Assembly (NCBI RefSeq): GCF_042683245.1
Contig: NZ_JBHUJB010000076.1
Location: 1-64,000 of the forward strand
Direction of reading: 5' to 3'
Origin: Rubritalea tangerina
GTDB lineage: Bacteria; Verrucomicrobiota; Verrucomicrobiia; Verrucomicrobiales; Akkermansiaceae
DNA: 64,000 nucleotides
This document shows, piece by piece, positions 33,454 to 42,403 of this stretch. The position numbers and the translations under genes were made by a program. The notes beneath the pieces are model-generated. The model had not been told where the DNA came from and made no database searches. It saw only the letters and a list, made by a program, of their open reading frames with translations. Positions within the stretch are counted from its first letter, which is position 1. Every line of letters starts with the position of its first letter.

Positions 33454-34746
33454 ATGCAATCTCCCTACCCATCAGAATTTCAAAAGAAGACACTCTGGCG
33501 CGCACTCACTGGCCTAGGTATCTTTACTCTAGGATTTTTGTTAGTCTCCCTAATTTGGCTAATCAGCCAAGTCCTAGGCTATCTACAACCCGTTCTCATC
33601 CCTATAGCTGTATCTGGTATCATCGCATACCTGCTCGACCCGTTTGTTTCCTGGCTCCAAAAGAAAGGGCTCAGCCGTCTCAAATCAGTCATCACTGTAT
33701 TCACAAGCTTCATTGTCGCCATCGTCGTCATGGGGCTCATCATTGTCCCACCTATCGTGAGCCAAGCAAAAGACCTCTTCACAGCCAGAGGGTCTAACGG
33801 TGAGAGTAAATTAGGCCAAAGTATCACCAAAACTATTACCGAACTCGGAGAAACCTCATGGATCAAACCCTCTGCCGAATGGGCCTTAGCAAGACACGAA
33901 TCAAACCAAACTCCCCAAACCACCCAACTCCCCACTAGCCAAGAACCCAAAGTCCCCTTCAGCGAAACAAACCTCGCATACCAAATAACCTCCCACACCG
34001 AAGAAATCTCTAATTACGCCAGTAAGTTTATCACAGCCGGTACTTCAACTATTCTTGCTTCACTAGGCTTGGTCGTTGGCCTCGCAATGGTCCCAATCTA
34101 CCTCTACTACTTCTTAAAAGAATCTGCAGCTATCAAAGCACACTGGCACGAATACGTCCCACTCCGAGCCTCAAGCTTTAAAAACGAAGTCGTAGCCACA
34201 CTCCAAGAAATCAATGGCTACCTCATCTCCTTCTTCCGCGGCCAAATGCTTGTCGCATTTATCGACGGTATACTGGTCGGGATCGCACTCTTCATCTTTG
34301 GTCTTCCATATGCCCTCGTCATCGGCGTCGCTATGGCCGTACTCGGCGTCATCCCCTACATCGGTAATATCCTCTGCCTCATCCCCTCCTGCATCATCGC
34401 CTATGTGCACTACAACGTTGCCGATAACAGAGAAGGGCTCGAGTGGATGCTAGGGTCAAACCCATGGGCCTATGTCGTCGCCGTCATCGCTATCTTCCTT
34501 ATTGTCCAACAAATCAATTCACTAGCAACAGCACCCAAAATCGTTGGTGACTCAGTCGGCTTGCACCCCATGACTGTCATTTTCTCCATGCTCTTCTGGT
34601 CATTACTATTAGGTGGCTTCCTAGGTGCTATTCTCGCTGTACCCATGACTGCTGCAGTCAAAGTCCTATTCCGCAGATACATCTGGGAAGCTCGTATCAA
34701 AGACAATGCCACCAAACTCGTAGAGTCAGTCGAAGCCTCCCACTAA
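33454..34746 (+). CDS. AI-2E family transporter (PerM/YdiK/TqsA type)
   Basis: 430 residues with about eight membrane segments: two near the N terminus (about 13-50 and 70-95), a soluble Ser/Thr/Gln-rich loop (about 105-190) and the rest toward the C terminus. Family motifs include GIIAYLLDPFV near 46-56, FRGQMLVAFIDGILVGIALFIFGLPYALVIG and GVIPYIGNILCLIPS. Members export autoinducer-2 or other small molecules, or exchange sodium and protons. No neighbouring luxS-type gene, so the substrate is undefined. Confidence 0.87.
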   Translation: MQSPYPSEFQKKTLWRALTGLGIFTLGFLLVSLIWLISQVLGYLQPVLIPIAVSGIIAYLLDPFVSWLQKKGLSRLKSVITVFTSFIVAIVVMGLIIVPPIVSQAKDLFTARGSNGESKLGQSITKTITELGETSWIKPSAEWALARHESNQTPQTTQLPTSQEPKVPFSETNLAYQITSHTEEISNYASKFITAGTSTILASLGLVVGLAMVPIYLYYFLKESAAIKAHWHEYVPLRASSFKNEVVATLQEINGYLISFFRGQMLVAFIDGILVGIALFIFGLPYALVIGVAMAVLGVIPYIGNILCLIPSCIIAYVHYNVADNREGLEWMLGSNPWAYVVAVIAIFLIVQQINSLATAPKIVGDSVGLHPMTVIFSMLFWSLLLGGFLGAILAVPMTAAVKVLFRRYIWEARIKDNATKLVESVEASH

Positions 34747-34787
34747 ACACTTATCCCATCTCTAAAACACGCTCCCCCCTCTAGAGA

Positions 34788-35150
34788 CTAGACCCTACGG
34801 GCATTGCGCCCCTCGTCGATCAGTTTCCAAAAATGCTTCGACTTGCTCAATGCCTCATCCTCACTCACTGGCATCTTAGAACGGAATAAAAAGTCCGAAA
34901 ATGTGTTCTTGTGTAACACCCTGTGAACAATCACATTCTTCTCCTTCACTCCAAAATAAATCCGGTATTCCGTCGTGCGAAACCGATACAACACCTTCCC
35001 GTCTCGCTCAAACTTCGCATATTCTCCACCATCGAGATTTTCTAACTTCTCTTCGGTAACCTGAAAAGCATCTAACAATTCAAGCTGATCTAGAGTATCC
35101 AGCTGAGAAATTTCAGCTGCGCTAATTTCGTTGAAGACTATCTGGAGCAC
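34788..35150 (-). CDS. Solitary RelE/ParE-superfamily-like protein
   Basis: 120 residues. The core VLYRFRTTEYRIYFGVKEKNVIVHRVLHKNTFSDFLFR (about 52-90) has the strand order and conserved Arg/Tyr of RelE-type toxins. The first 40 residues are helical (AAEISQLDTLDQLELLDAF) and the C-terminal 25 are a lysine-rich helix not usual in RelE. No antitoxin gene is adjacent on either side, so it is either a domesticated copy or a housekeeping ribosome-associated protein. Such solitary forms occur in other Verrucomicrobiota to my knowledge. Confidence 0.55.
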   Translation of the reverse strand: MLQIVFNEISAAEISQLDTLDQLELLDAFQVTEEKLENLDGGEYAKFERDGKVLYRFRTTEYRIYFGVKEKNVIVHRVLHKNTFSDFLFRSKMPVSEDEALSKSKHFWKLIDEGRNARRV

Positions 35151-35198
35151 GGCCCGAGCATAGCCACTCCCCTCCGAAGCATGAAGCTTTTTTTAGGA

Positions 35199-35236
35199 CA
35201 AAAAATAGCCAGCTGGAACTCAGTCCAACTGGCTAT
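35199..35236 (-). terminator. Intrinsic terminator of the sulfatase gene
   Basis: On the minus strand a 13-bp stem with one G-U pair (35205-35217 with 35224-35236) and a 6-base loop is followed by TTTTTTG. It lies 66 bases after the sulfatase stop. Confidence 0.87.
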
Positions 35237-35301
35237 CACTTAAAATCAATTGCCGAAAACGACCTGCCAATACTCCTAGCCGAAGGGGGCATGAGCCACG
35301 A

Positions 35302-36819
35302 CTAATGCTCTATACGCATTGGCTTCCCATCTTTATGCACTGCATACTGCGCTCCAGCTTCATCTAACGCAGCCTGCATTTGCTTGAGCATCTCAGAGAC
35401 GCGCTGGGTCTCAGTTGCCGCCATGTTCTTGGCCTCATAAGGATCCTTCGCTAAGTTGAACAGCTCCACTCTCTTCCCTTGAGGCTTCGCGTAGTGGTAG
35501 ACGATCTTCCAATCTCCATCACGATAGACAGTAAAATAACTACTGCGGTGCGAATGCGGGAAATGCATCAAGAAGGTTTGCTTGTTCTCACCCTTCTGAT
35601 TCTCCAGATAACTAGCAATGCTCTGACCATCGACGATATGAGACTTCGGCGCCTCAACCTCTGCGGCCTCTAATGCAGTCGGGAAAATATCACAGATGCT
35701 CGCAAAATCATCAGTCACAGCACCTGGATTGATCGGGAACTTCTTCTGCAATGCCGAACCTGCACTAGGCTTGGCCCAACTCATAATAAACGGCACACGC
35801 ATCCCTCCTTCATAATGCGTCCCCTTCTTTCCTCGAATCGGAGCTGAAGACCCCACACTGTGAGTCCTACCCAATGGAGCATCAGAACCATTGTCCCCGA
35901 GAAATATCACAATCGTATTCTCAGCTTCACCAATTTTTTCTAAATGGTCTAACATGTCGCGCAGAGACTTATCCATGCCCTCAACCAAAGTTGCATAGGC
36001 TTGCGCCCTGGCGTTCTTTCCTGAGTCCTTATAATTGTCTGCAAATCGTGGGTCCGAATGAAAAGGTGCATGCAGAGCGTAGTGACTCATCTCCACAAAA
36101 AATGGCTTCTTCTCAGCCTTCGCCTTATCAATCTCTTTGTTCACCTCAAGCGTCAAAGCCTCAGTCAGAAAGGTTTTCGTCCCATGATACTTCTCCAAAT
36201 GAGGAACAGGATGCGATCCCCCCTTCCCGTAGTTCTTCTCCCCATAATAACTACCTGGCTGCCCAATTGCGGAACCGCCGATATTCACATCAAATCCCAA
36301 GTTTGTTGGGTCTACCCCCTCAGACTTAAAGGGCCCCAAATGCGCCTTACCACAGAAAATCGTCTTGTATCCAGCCTCTTTCAACAAACCAGGCAAGGTC
36401 ACATCTCCAGGCTTCAACCCTTTCCAATTCCACCCCTTCGGGCCCGAGTTCTTCTTATACGGATTGATCCACTGGGTGACGTGGTGCCTCGCCGAACTCT
36501 GCCCATTCAAAATCGTCGTCCGCGTCGGCGAACACACACTATTCGCATAAAAACACGAGAAGAGGGTGCCAGTCTTCGCCAAGCGCACCATTCCCGGAGT
36601 GCGATAGAAATCATTCAATGGCTGCTTTGCTAAACGACCATCCTTGCCAGCTAAAAAGGGCTGCGAAGTATCCATCAAGCCCATGTCATCGACCAAAAAC
36701 AAAACAATGTTTGGCTTCTCGGCCGCAAATACAAAGCTTCCAGCTCCCATTATCCCTGCTGCCAAAGCCATGCTTACGGCACCACCTAGTCGTGAGTGTG
36801 TCGGTAAAATTTTCATCAT
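35302..36819 (-). CDS. Formylglycine-dependent sulfatase
   Basis: 505 residues, exported (signal peptide to about residue 32, cut near FAAE). The metal-binding start of the fold, KPNIVLFLVDDMG, gives D44 and D45, and the active-site motif is C96-S-P-T-R, the cysteine being converted to formylglycine by a separate enzyme not encoded here. Later motifs are GKAHLG, the HYALHAPFH region and IVIFLGDNGSD. It would remove sulfate from polysaccharides or sulfated mucins in the periplasm. Arylsulfatase-A-like subfamily; the exact sugar is not predictable. Monocistronic, with its own terminator. Confidence 0.92.
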   Translation of the reverse strand: MMKILPTHSRLGGAVSMALAAGIMGAGSFVFAAEKPNIVLFLVDDMGLMDTSQPFLAGKDGRLAKQPLNDFYRTPGMVRLAKTGTLFSCFYANSVCSPTRTTILNGQSSARHHVTQWINPYKKNSGPKGWNWKGLKPGDVTLPGLLKEAGYKTIFCGKAHLGPFKSEGVDPTNLGFDVNIGGSAIGQPGSYYGEKNYGKGGSHPVPHLEKYHGTKTFLTEALTLEVNKEIDKAKAEKKPFFVEMSHYALHAPFHSDPRFADNYKDSGKNARAQAYATLVEGMDKSLRDMLDHLEKIGEAENTIVIFLGDNGSDAPLGRTHSVGSSAPIRGKKGTHYEGGMRVPFIMSWAKPSAGSALQKKFPINPGAVTDDFASICDIFPTALEAAEVEAPKSHIVDGQSIASYLENQKGENKQTFLMHFPHSHRSSYFTVYRDGDWKIVYHYAKPQGKRVELFNLAKDPYEAKNMAATETQRVSEMLKQMQAALDEAGAQYAVHKDGKPMRIEH

Positions 36820-36905
36820 TATTCCTACTGCGATATGGATCTCATCACGAAAACCTTACAAAAAACTTCTACCAATACCGTCATCATACCCAGTCTATTC
36901 AAGGT

Positions 36906-37814
36906 CTAACCGTTGAGTTTCTTCGCCATCTTCGCATCAATGACAAAATGAGAACTGCCAAATGGCTTCACCTCCTCACCCTCCTTGACCTGATATTCAA
37001 AGGCCTTGATCGGCTTTGTTCCTGGCACCGTCGACATCAAATACACGCGAATCGTCATCGCTTCCTTGCCCGTGCTCCCCTCCAATGCCTTCGTTGCAAA
37101 CTGCACTTCATTCAACCCATCCTTACCACCACCTATCACAACCTCAGCAGCCTTCGTGTCGATGAAATGGTGGTCAGAAATTTTGTTCACCTTGACCTTC
37201 ACATCGCGCCCAGGACAAAACGTATACACCTTAGCAATATACTTCGCTGGCCCCACCGCTATTGGCATTGGCGGCACAACCCCACTCGCCTGAAAATCCT
37301 TCTGCTCAACATAAGTATAGTCCCCAGCCTGCAATTGCTTGCGAACTTCAGGCAATGCTAACAAATTGATAAAGTCAGCTGTGTCATACTTCCAACTCCC
37401 CCCCTCGTTGACAAAATGCAACAATAACAGGTTGTCTGCGGGATCCCCACCTACACCAAAATCTACCTTCCCAAAATACACCGATGTCGCAGTCGCCCCC
37501 TTCCGATGCGCACTCAATCCCTTCAAACCCGCCACAGATGGTGGCGCTGCCGGTATGTCAAATACCGACTGAGGGTACGCCCTGCGCTCAGAATAAATCC
37601 TGTTGCGTATCGCCATCTGCCGGCTCTTTGCCGTCGTCTGCCCCCACGTACGAGCATCCTTCTGTACCATCGCATTGCGCCACTTTGAATACACTCCCTC
37701 TAACTGCTTTTGCAGCTGCGGGTTATTCACTTGAGCTCCTAGATCAGATGCACCCAACAAAATTGAGAACATTCCTAACATTAAAAAAAATCGCTTTGAG
37801 ATCATGTGAAGCAT
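36906..37814 (-). CDS. Periplasmic protein of unknown function
   Basis: 302 residues from the ATG at 37814 (or 299 from 37805). Both give a signal peptide (KRFFLMLGMFSILLGASDLGAQ); the open frame extends 200 bases further but would overlap the divergent hydrolase gene. The mature part begins with a helix (LQKQLEGVYSKWRNAMVQKDARTW) resembling SnoaL/NTF2-like starts, then mixed alpha/beta with a C2-like or immunoglobulin-like end (AKVYTFCPGRDVKVKVNKI). I do not recognise a named family. It follows the sulfatase promoter region on the same strand but is not overlapping it. Confidence 0.6.
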   Translation of the reverse strand: MLHMISKRFFLMLGMFSILLGASDLGAQVNNPQLQKQLEGVYSKWRNAMVQKDARTWGQTTAKSRQMAIRNRIYSERRAYPQSVFDIPAAPPSVAGLKGLSAHRKGATATSVYFGKVDFGVGGDPADNLLLLHFVNEGGSWKYDTADFINLLALPEVRKQLQAGDYTYVEQKDFQASGVVPPMPIAVGPAKYIAKVYTFCPGRDVKVKVNKISDHHFIDTKAAEVVIGGGKDGLNEVQFATKALEGSTGKEAMTIRVYLMSTVPGTKPIKAFEYQVKEGEEVKPFGSSHFVIDAKMAKKLNG

Positions 37815-37868
37815 TGCACAATGAATATCCTCAGAGGTAAAACCAAAACCTCTTCGATTCACAGATCT

Positions 37869-38714
37869 ATGGATACCTCCCAAAAAGCTGTACCGCCAAT
37901 TGCCGTCATTCGCGATGAGGAACTCCTCAAAGACGCGGAATCCATAGTCTACAAACGCACCGACCAAGGAGAACTCACCCTCCATTGCTTTTACCCAGAG
38001 AACCACAGCGAAAACGATCACCGTAGCGCCATCATCCTATTCCACGGTGGACTCTGGGACCAATCCATGGCCACCCAATTCGTCCCCCAAGCTCTCAACT
38101 TTGTTGCCCTCGGTGCTGTTGGCATCGTCGCGGAATACCGCACCTCCGCCCAACACGGCTGCGACCCAACTGACGCCATCGCCGACGCCCAAACCGCTAT
38201 CCTGTGGCTGCGCAAAAATAACCGCTACCTCGGTGTCGACCCCGAAAAAATCATCGCCGGAGGCTCAGGATCCGGTGCACATCTCGCACTCTGCGCCGCC
38301 ATGCACAAAAAAGTCGAAAACGACGGCTTCTTCTCAGGTGCCCCCAATGCCCTCATCCTATGGAGCGCAATCGTCGATACCACAAAACGGGGAGTCGGAC
38401 ATGACCACTTCACAAATAAACGCGACGCCCGACGCTCCAGCCCCACCAAAAATATCCGTAGAAAACTCCCACCTATGATATTCTTCCACGGCAACGAAGA
38501 CCCCACCGTCCCCGTCGCCAGTGTCGAAAAATTCTGCCAACGCCTCACCAGTAAAAGAAATGTCGCGCGATTCGTCCCCTTCACACGCGCCACGCACTCC
38601 TTCTTTAACTTCAATGTGAACCAAAACTACTTCGTGCAAACACTCGAGTCAGCTGAAGGCTTCCTAACAGATCAAGGTTTCCTCAATCCCTCAGATTCTT
38701 CACACCTCTCCTGA
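37869..38714 (+). CDS. Alpha/beta hydrolase (acetyl-esterase, BD-FAE/HSL type)
   Basis: 281 residues from the ATG at 37869, chosen because GTG/ATG starts upstream lie inside the start of the divergent gene. The oxyanion motif is LFHGGLW (about 48-54), the nucleophile elbow GGSGSGAHLAL has the central Ser (near 125), and FFHGNEDPTVP gives the Asp and ATHSFFNF the His. The fold is that of small carbohydrate esterases and is cytosolic, with no signal peptide. It may deacetylate sugars produced by the neighbouring exported enzymes. Confidence 0.82.
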   Translation: MDTSQKAVPPIAVIRDEELLKDAESIVYKRTDQGELTLHCFYPENHSENDHRSAIILFHGGLWDQSMATQFVPQALNFVALGAVGIVAEYRTSAQHGCDPTDAIADAQTAILWLRKNNRYLGVDPEKIIAGGSGSGAHLALCAAMHKKVENDGFFSGAPNALILWSAIVDTTKRGVGHDHFTNKRDARRSSPTKNIRRKLPPMIFFHGNEDPTVPVASVEKFCQRLTSKRNVARFVPFTRATHSFFNFNVNQNYFVQTLESAEGFLTDQGFLNPSDSSHLS

Positions 38715-38796
38715 CCATCACACTCCTCAGCTATTTATTTTAGCTTTCTGAAAAAGATTCTTCAAAAAGTGCGTTCTATCAACAATACTGCTAGCG

Positions 38797-38828
38797 CTCA
38801 CACCTTGACAGATCAGAATTGGTGTGAG
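38797..38828. repeat. 8-bp perfect hairpin upstream of the amidase
   Basis: CTCACACC and GGTGTGAG are exact complements around 16 bases that include TTGACA. A second, wider pair TGACCATCA (38714) / TGATGGTCA (38838) encloses it. It lies in the 180-bp gap before the amidase gene and could be an operator overlapping a promoter or a terminator of the preceding gene. Confidence 0.45.
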
Positions 38829-38894
38829 ACTTGATGGTCAGCTTTTTACCCACATAAAGCTGGCCGCGCCAACCCGTCACGTCCCGATCCACCC

Positions 38895-39509
38895 ATGCCC
38901 CTATTTCGAATCATAGCCTTTTTCCTGATCAGCAGCATCAGCGCTGTGGTGGCTGGCCCCTTCAGCACCGTCGTCATCGATGCGGGCCACGGAGGGAAAG
39001 ATATTGGTGGCAACTACGGAAAAGTCTACGAAAAGCACCTCGCACTCGATACAGCGAAGCGCGTCGACTACATGCTCAAGCGCAAAGGCTACCGCACTCG
39101 CATGACCCGTACCAGTGATGTCTTTCTCTCACTTCAAAAGCGTGCTTCCATCGGCAACCGCTACGGTAACTCCATCTTTGTCTCCATCCATTATAACTAT
39201 ACCTACCGCCGCGGCGCAAAAGGGATTGAGACCTTCTATTATTCTTCACGCTCAAAACCACTCGCTCAATATGTCCAAAGTGCCGTCTTGAGACGCACAC
39301 GCGCCTTCGACCGGAAAGTAAAATTCGCTCGCTACTATGTCATTCGCAACGCCCAAAACCCAGCTATCCTCTTTGAAGGTGGCTTTCTCTCAAACTCCAG
39401 TGAATGCCGCGCCGTAAAAAAAGGAAGCTACCGTCAGAAAATTGCGGAGGGTATTGTCACTGGCATCGAACAATACCAAGCTGCACGACGTTCTGGTCGC
39501 GCACGCTAA
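38895..39509 (+). CDS. N-acetylmuramoyl-L-alanine amidase (Amidase_3)
   Basis: 204 residues with a short signal peptide (about 1-20). Zinc ligands of the family are in place: H32 in VVIDAGHGGKD, E46 in YEKHLAL and H99 in SIHYN, and the catalytic Glu is E161 in ILFEGGF. It cleaves the bond between MurNAc and the stem peptide during cell division or recycling. There is no AMIN or LysM targeting domain and the C terminus is basic (ARRSGRAR). Length is typical for the catalytic domain alone. Confidence 0.9.
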   Translation: MPLFRIIAFFLISSISAVVAGPFSTVVIDAGHGGKDIGGNYGKVYEKHLALDTAKRVDYMLKRKGYRTRMTRTSDVFLSLQKRASIGNRYGNSIFVSIHYNYTYRRGAKGIETFYYSSRSKPLAQYVQSAVLRRTRAFDRKVKFARYYVIRNAQNPAILFEGGFLSNSSECRAVKKGSYRQKIAEGIVTGIEQYQAARRSGRAR

Positions 39510-39556
39510 TTTCTCTATCGAGGGAATAAATGCGGTCCCTCATCACTCTATAGTGT

Positions 39557-39685
39557 ATGTCCACCTCTCCAGCCCCTATAGGGATCACCAGATCGAAAAT
39601 TATCGGTACTGTCATCGCTTCCCTCTTTTTGCTTGCTGGACTCAAAGCCGTCGGTCTTTTACCTAAATCTCTCACTCCTTGCTGA
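39557..39685 (+). CDS. Possible small single-pass membrane protein
   Basis: 42 codons from the ATG at 39557. A polar N terminus with basic residues (TRSK) is followed by a 20-residue hydrophobic helix (IIGTVIASLFLLAGLKAVGL) and a short tail ending in Cys. The charge pattern fits an inner-membrane peptide. There is no homology evidence and no SD sequence, so this is tentative. Confidence 0.3.
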   Translation: MSTSPAPIGITRSKIIGTVIASLFLLAGLKAVGLLPKSLTPC

Positions 39686-39817
39686 GCCCCCACTCTCGTA
39701 CCTAGTGGTTCGGTCGAATCACAGAGTAGCCCACCAACAGCGCAACCATCACCCTAAGTTACGCACCCCATCCCCCAGAGCATTTGTTTCTGAACTCTCC
39801 AAACAGGACGCTGCTTC

Positions 39818-39898
39818 ATGACCTCGGCCATCTCCGAAAAGACAGATCCCGTCATCAATTCTGCAGCAAACAGCGAAGACCTCATTCACAACGAATGA
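39818..39898 (+). CDS. Possible very small reading frame
   Basis: 26 codons, acidic and Asn/Ser-rich (ISEKTDPVINSAANSEDLIHNE), no membrane segment. Reported only because it lies in an otherwise unexplained gap; chance is the simplest explanation. Confidence 0.12.
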   Translation: MTSAISEKTDPVINSAANSEDLIHNE

Positions 39899-39955
39899 GA
39901 TTTTTAGATAGATCCTCTCAGCTCTGGCGTTATGGTCGTGTATTAAATAATACCT

Positions 39956-41866
39956 ATGATGATGCATTCCATTTCACTTCCCCTTCTAACCACAGTCACA
40001 GCGACCGCCGCATGCCTTCTGGTGCTGAATTGTAAGAAACCCACCACTCAGACTCCCCCTCCCACTGAATCAACCAAATCTCAGCCTGAAGCTTCCGTCG
40101 ACCTCGAGTCACTCGCTCCAGCTGCGAAACAAATCGCCATCCAAGTCCCCCAAGCGCAAACCATTCTGGAAAATTGGCGCAAAGAAAACCCCGGTACAGG
40201 GGAACGCAAACTCCATATCGTCTATTGGTCACCTGCCGATAAAGCCCCCGCAGAACGCTACCAAGAACGCCTCCAAACCATCCTCGAAGATATCCAAAAA
40301 TACTACCTTAAGGAAATGGCAAGGCTCGGCTTCAAAGACCATGGCCTCAAACTCGACCACGATGACTCAGGCAAACTCGTCATCCATACAGTCACCGGAA
40401 AAGGAAATTACGACCAATACGCCGTCAATAGCGGCAGCAAAATTCGTAAAGAATGCCTCCCTACCCTCGAAGCCGCAGGAATCGATGCCTCAAAAGAAAC
40501 CATCGTCATCTTTTGTAACATGTCCGTTTGGAACGAAAAACACCGTACCATCCGCCAAAATTCCCCCTATTACGCAGGTGGCACCAGCACTGAAGGCACC
40601 GCCTGGCAAGTCGACTCCCCCATCCTAGAACTCAAATATCTCACCGAAAAAGGAAGTAACGTCCGCGATGGACAATACGGCAATATCAGCCTCGGCAAAT
40701 ACAACACCATCTTTATCGGAGGCATCGCGCACGAACTCGGTCACGCCCTCGGCCTCCCACATAATAAACAACGCAACGACGAAGCTGAAGAATTCGGCGT
40801 CGCCCTCATGGGATCAGGAAATCGTGCCTACGGTGACGAACTGCGTGGTGAAGGTAAAGGTGCCTTTATTACCCTCGCCCATGGACTTAAACTTGCTTCC
40901 CACCCCATATTCTCGGGCCACACCGCCCGTATGCATGAGCCCCCAATGACCCAACTCGAAGACCTCGCATTCGAAAACCACGGCAAGAGCTTCACTGTCA
41001 CCGGTACCGTAACTGGCAAAATTCCTCCATACGCCGTACTCGCATACATGGATCCTAAAGGCGGCAGCGACTACAATGCCACAACCACTTCAGCGATCCC
41101 CGATGCCAATGGCCGATTCACCCTCCACTGCGACGCCCTAGCTCCAGGCAAAGCAGCCGACCTCAATCTTGTCTTCCTCCACGCTAATGGGAGAGCCAGT
41201 TCCTTCATCGGGTCTAACAGTAAATACTCCTACCCCTATTCAGTCGCAAAAGATGGCTCCGTTGACCTCTCGTCTATCCAAGCAAAGTTAGCCCTTCAAC
41301 CCGTCGTCCAAGCCATCCTCCAGCGCCACAACGACCCGCTCAGCCTCTTACCACAAGACGCTAGTACCCGCATTCAAGAGACCGCCCGTAGACTGGTCGA
41401 CAGTAAAAATCAAAAACGACCACTCCCCACCCCGGCATCCCTACCCGCTGAGAAAAAGTCAGTCACCCTCACCGACTGTAAACTCAACTCCATCCGCGTC
41501 GGATACGGCCGCCCATTCTTCGACCGAATGGACAATGACTCCATGCTCCTAGAATCTGGCGGAACAATCTACCCCTCTGGGCTCTTTGCTCACGCCAACT
41601 CAAAGGCCATCTATGACCTCGGAGCTCAATGGAAATCACTCACTGGTACCTGCGGCATTGCAGACAGCTCCGGTGGTTCTGTCGGATTCACCATCCTCGG
41701 AGATGGCAAAGAACTTTTTAAGTCCCCTACACTCAAAGACGGCAAAAAAAGACCATTCAAAATCAACGTTTCGGATGTCAAAAAGCTCGAACTCCTTACC
41801 ACCGATGGCGGCGACGGAATCCGCTCAGACTGGGCACTCTGGCTCGACCTCCAACTCCAACGTTGA
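39956..41866 (+). CDS. Zinc metalloprotease lipoprotein with C-terminal NPCBM domain
   Basis: 636 residues. The N-terminal signal ends with a lipobox (LVLNC, Cys26), so the mature protein should be lipid-anchored. The metzincin-type zinc motif HELGHALGLPH lies at 259-269 (three His and the catalytic Glu). After a linker with an all-beta insert (about 330-430), the last 140 residues form an NPCBM/NEW2-like domain (from KKSVTLTDCKLNSIRVGYG, ending SDWALWLDLQL), which binds sugars in glycoside hydrolases. The combination suggests cutting of glycoproteins at the surface. The gene has no SD sequence. Confidence 0.83.
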   Translation: MMMHSISLPLLTTVTATAACLLVLNCKKPTTQTPPPTESTKSQPEASVDLESLAPAAKQIAIQVPQAQTILENWRKENPGTGERKLHIVYWSPADKAPAERYQERLQTILEDIQKYYLKEMARLGFKDHGLKLDHDDSGKLVIHTVTGKGNYDQYAVNSGSKIRKECLPTLEAAGIDASKETIVIFCNMSVWNEKHRTIRQNSPYYAGGTSTEGTAWQVDSPILELKYLTEKGSNVRDGQYGNISLGKYNTIFIGGIAHELGHALGLPHNKQRNDEAEEFGVALMGSGNRAYGDELRGEGKGAFITLAHGLKLASHPIFSGHTARMHEPPMTQLEDLAFENHGKSFTVTGTVTGKIPPYAVLAYMDPKGGSDYNATTTSAIPDANGRFTLHCDALAPGKAADLNLVFLHANGRASSFIGSNSKYSYPYSVAKDGSVDLSSIQAKLALQPVVQAILQRHNDPLSLLPQDASTRIQETARRLVDSKNQKRPLPTPASLPAEKKSVTLTDCKLNSIRVGYGRPFFDRMDNDSMLLESGGTIYPSGLFAHANSKAIYDLGAQWKSLTGTCGIADSSGGSVGFTILGDGKELFKSPTLKDGKKRPFKINVSDVKKLELLTTDGGDGIRSDWALWLDLQLQR

Positions 41867-41880
41867 ATATTACAATATTG

Positions 41881-42288
41881 TCACGCTCGCGGATTGAAGT
41901 GGATTCCACTTCCCTCAGGCACGTTGCGCATGAAGTCAGCCACTTGAAAAAAGAAGGCATTTAACTCGTCCGCTACCGCCTGGGGAATCTGCGCTTCTTC
42001 CATCGCTTCACGCATCAGCTGAACCCAGCGATCGCGTTCACGAGTACCTATCTTATAAGGCATGTGCCGCGCCCGCAATCGTGGATGGCCACGCTTCTCC
42101 GTGTACTTCGAGTCACCCGCCAAACGAAACATCAAGAAGTCAAACAACCTCTCTTTCGCCCCTTCCATATCGTCCTCCGGATACATCGGACCTAAAATAT
42201 CATCCTCCGGAACTTTTTCATAAAATGCGCAGACCATATCCTGAATGCCTTGACGTCCTATAGCATCCATTATTACTTTCTCATCCAT
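41881..42288 (-). CDS. Truncated hemoglobin (group II type)
   Basis: 135 residues with the 2-on-2 globin pattern: the N-terminal A/B helices (MDAIGRQGIQDMVCAFYEKVPEDDILGPMY), the Tyr/Phe distal pair (FY), the GG-like turn, the proximal-His region RLRARHMPYKIGTRERDRWVQLMREAM, and the group II Trp in DRWVQLM. It binds haem and O2 or NO; roles include NO detoxification and redox sensing. Convergent with the metalloprotease gene, only 14 bases apart, and upstream of the kinase gene in divergent orientation. Confidence 0.9.
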   Translation of the reverse strand: MDEKVIMDAIGRQGIQDMVCAFYEKVPEDDILGPMYPEDDMEGAKERLFDFLMFRLAGDSKYTEKRGHPRLRARHMPYKIGTRERDRWVQLMREAMEEAQIPQAVADELNAFFFQVADFMRNVPEGSGIHFNPRA

Positions 42289-42340
42289 AACCTACGTGTC
42301 GTTGTGTTTAAAATTATGCTCCTCAGGTATTGAGCGAGGC

Positions 42341-42369
42341 TTGACCTTTTCTGTAAAGTCATTTGTAAC
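42341..42369 (+). promoter_or_regulatory. Candidate sigma-70-like promoter of kinase 1
   Basis: TTGACC (42341-42346), 17 bases, then TGTAAC (42364-42369); the predicted start of transcription is about 28 bases before the ATG at 42404. The -35 element is good, the -10 fair. Confidence 0.5.
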
Positions 42370-42403
42370 CAGCGGCGTCCCAACCCCAACCTATTTATAG
42401 TAC

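Larger units (their letters stand above)
39510..39955. other. Intergenic region with possible small genes
   Basis: 446 bases between the amidase and the metalloprotease. It contains one plausible 42-codon membrane peptide (39557-39685) and a weaker 26-codon frame (39818-39898). The end of the region, AAATAATACCT before the metalloprotease ATG, resembles the sequence before several other starts here. No terminator is obvious. Confidence 0.5.

Noticed and set aside
34788..35150. A complete toxin-antitoxin pair
   Set aside because: No antitoxin-like frame lies next to the RelE-like gene on either side.
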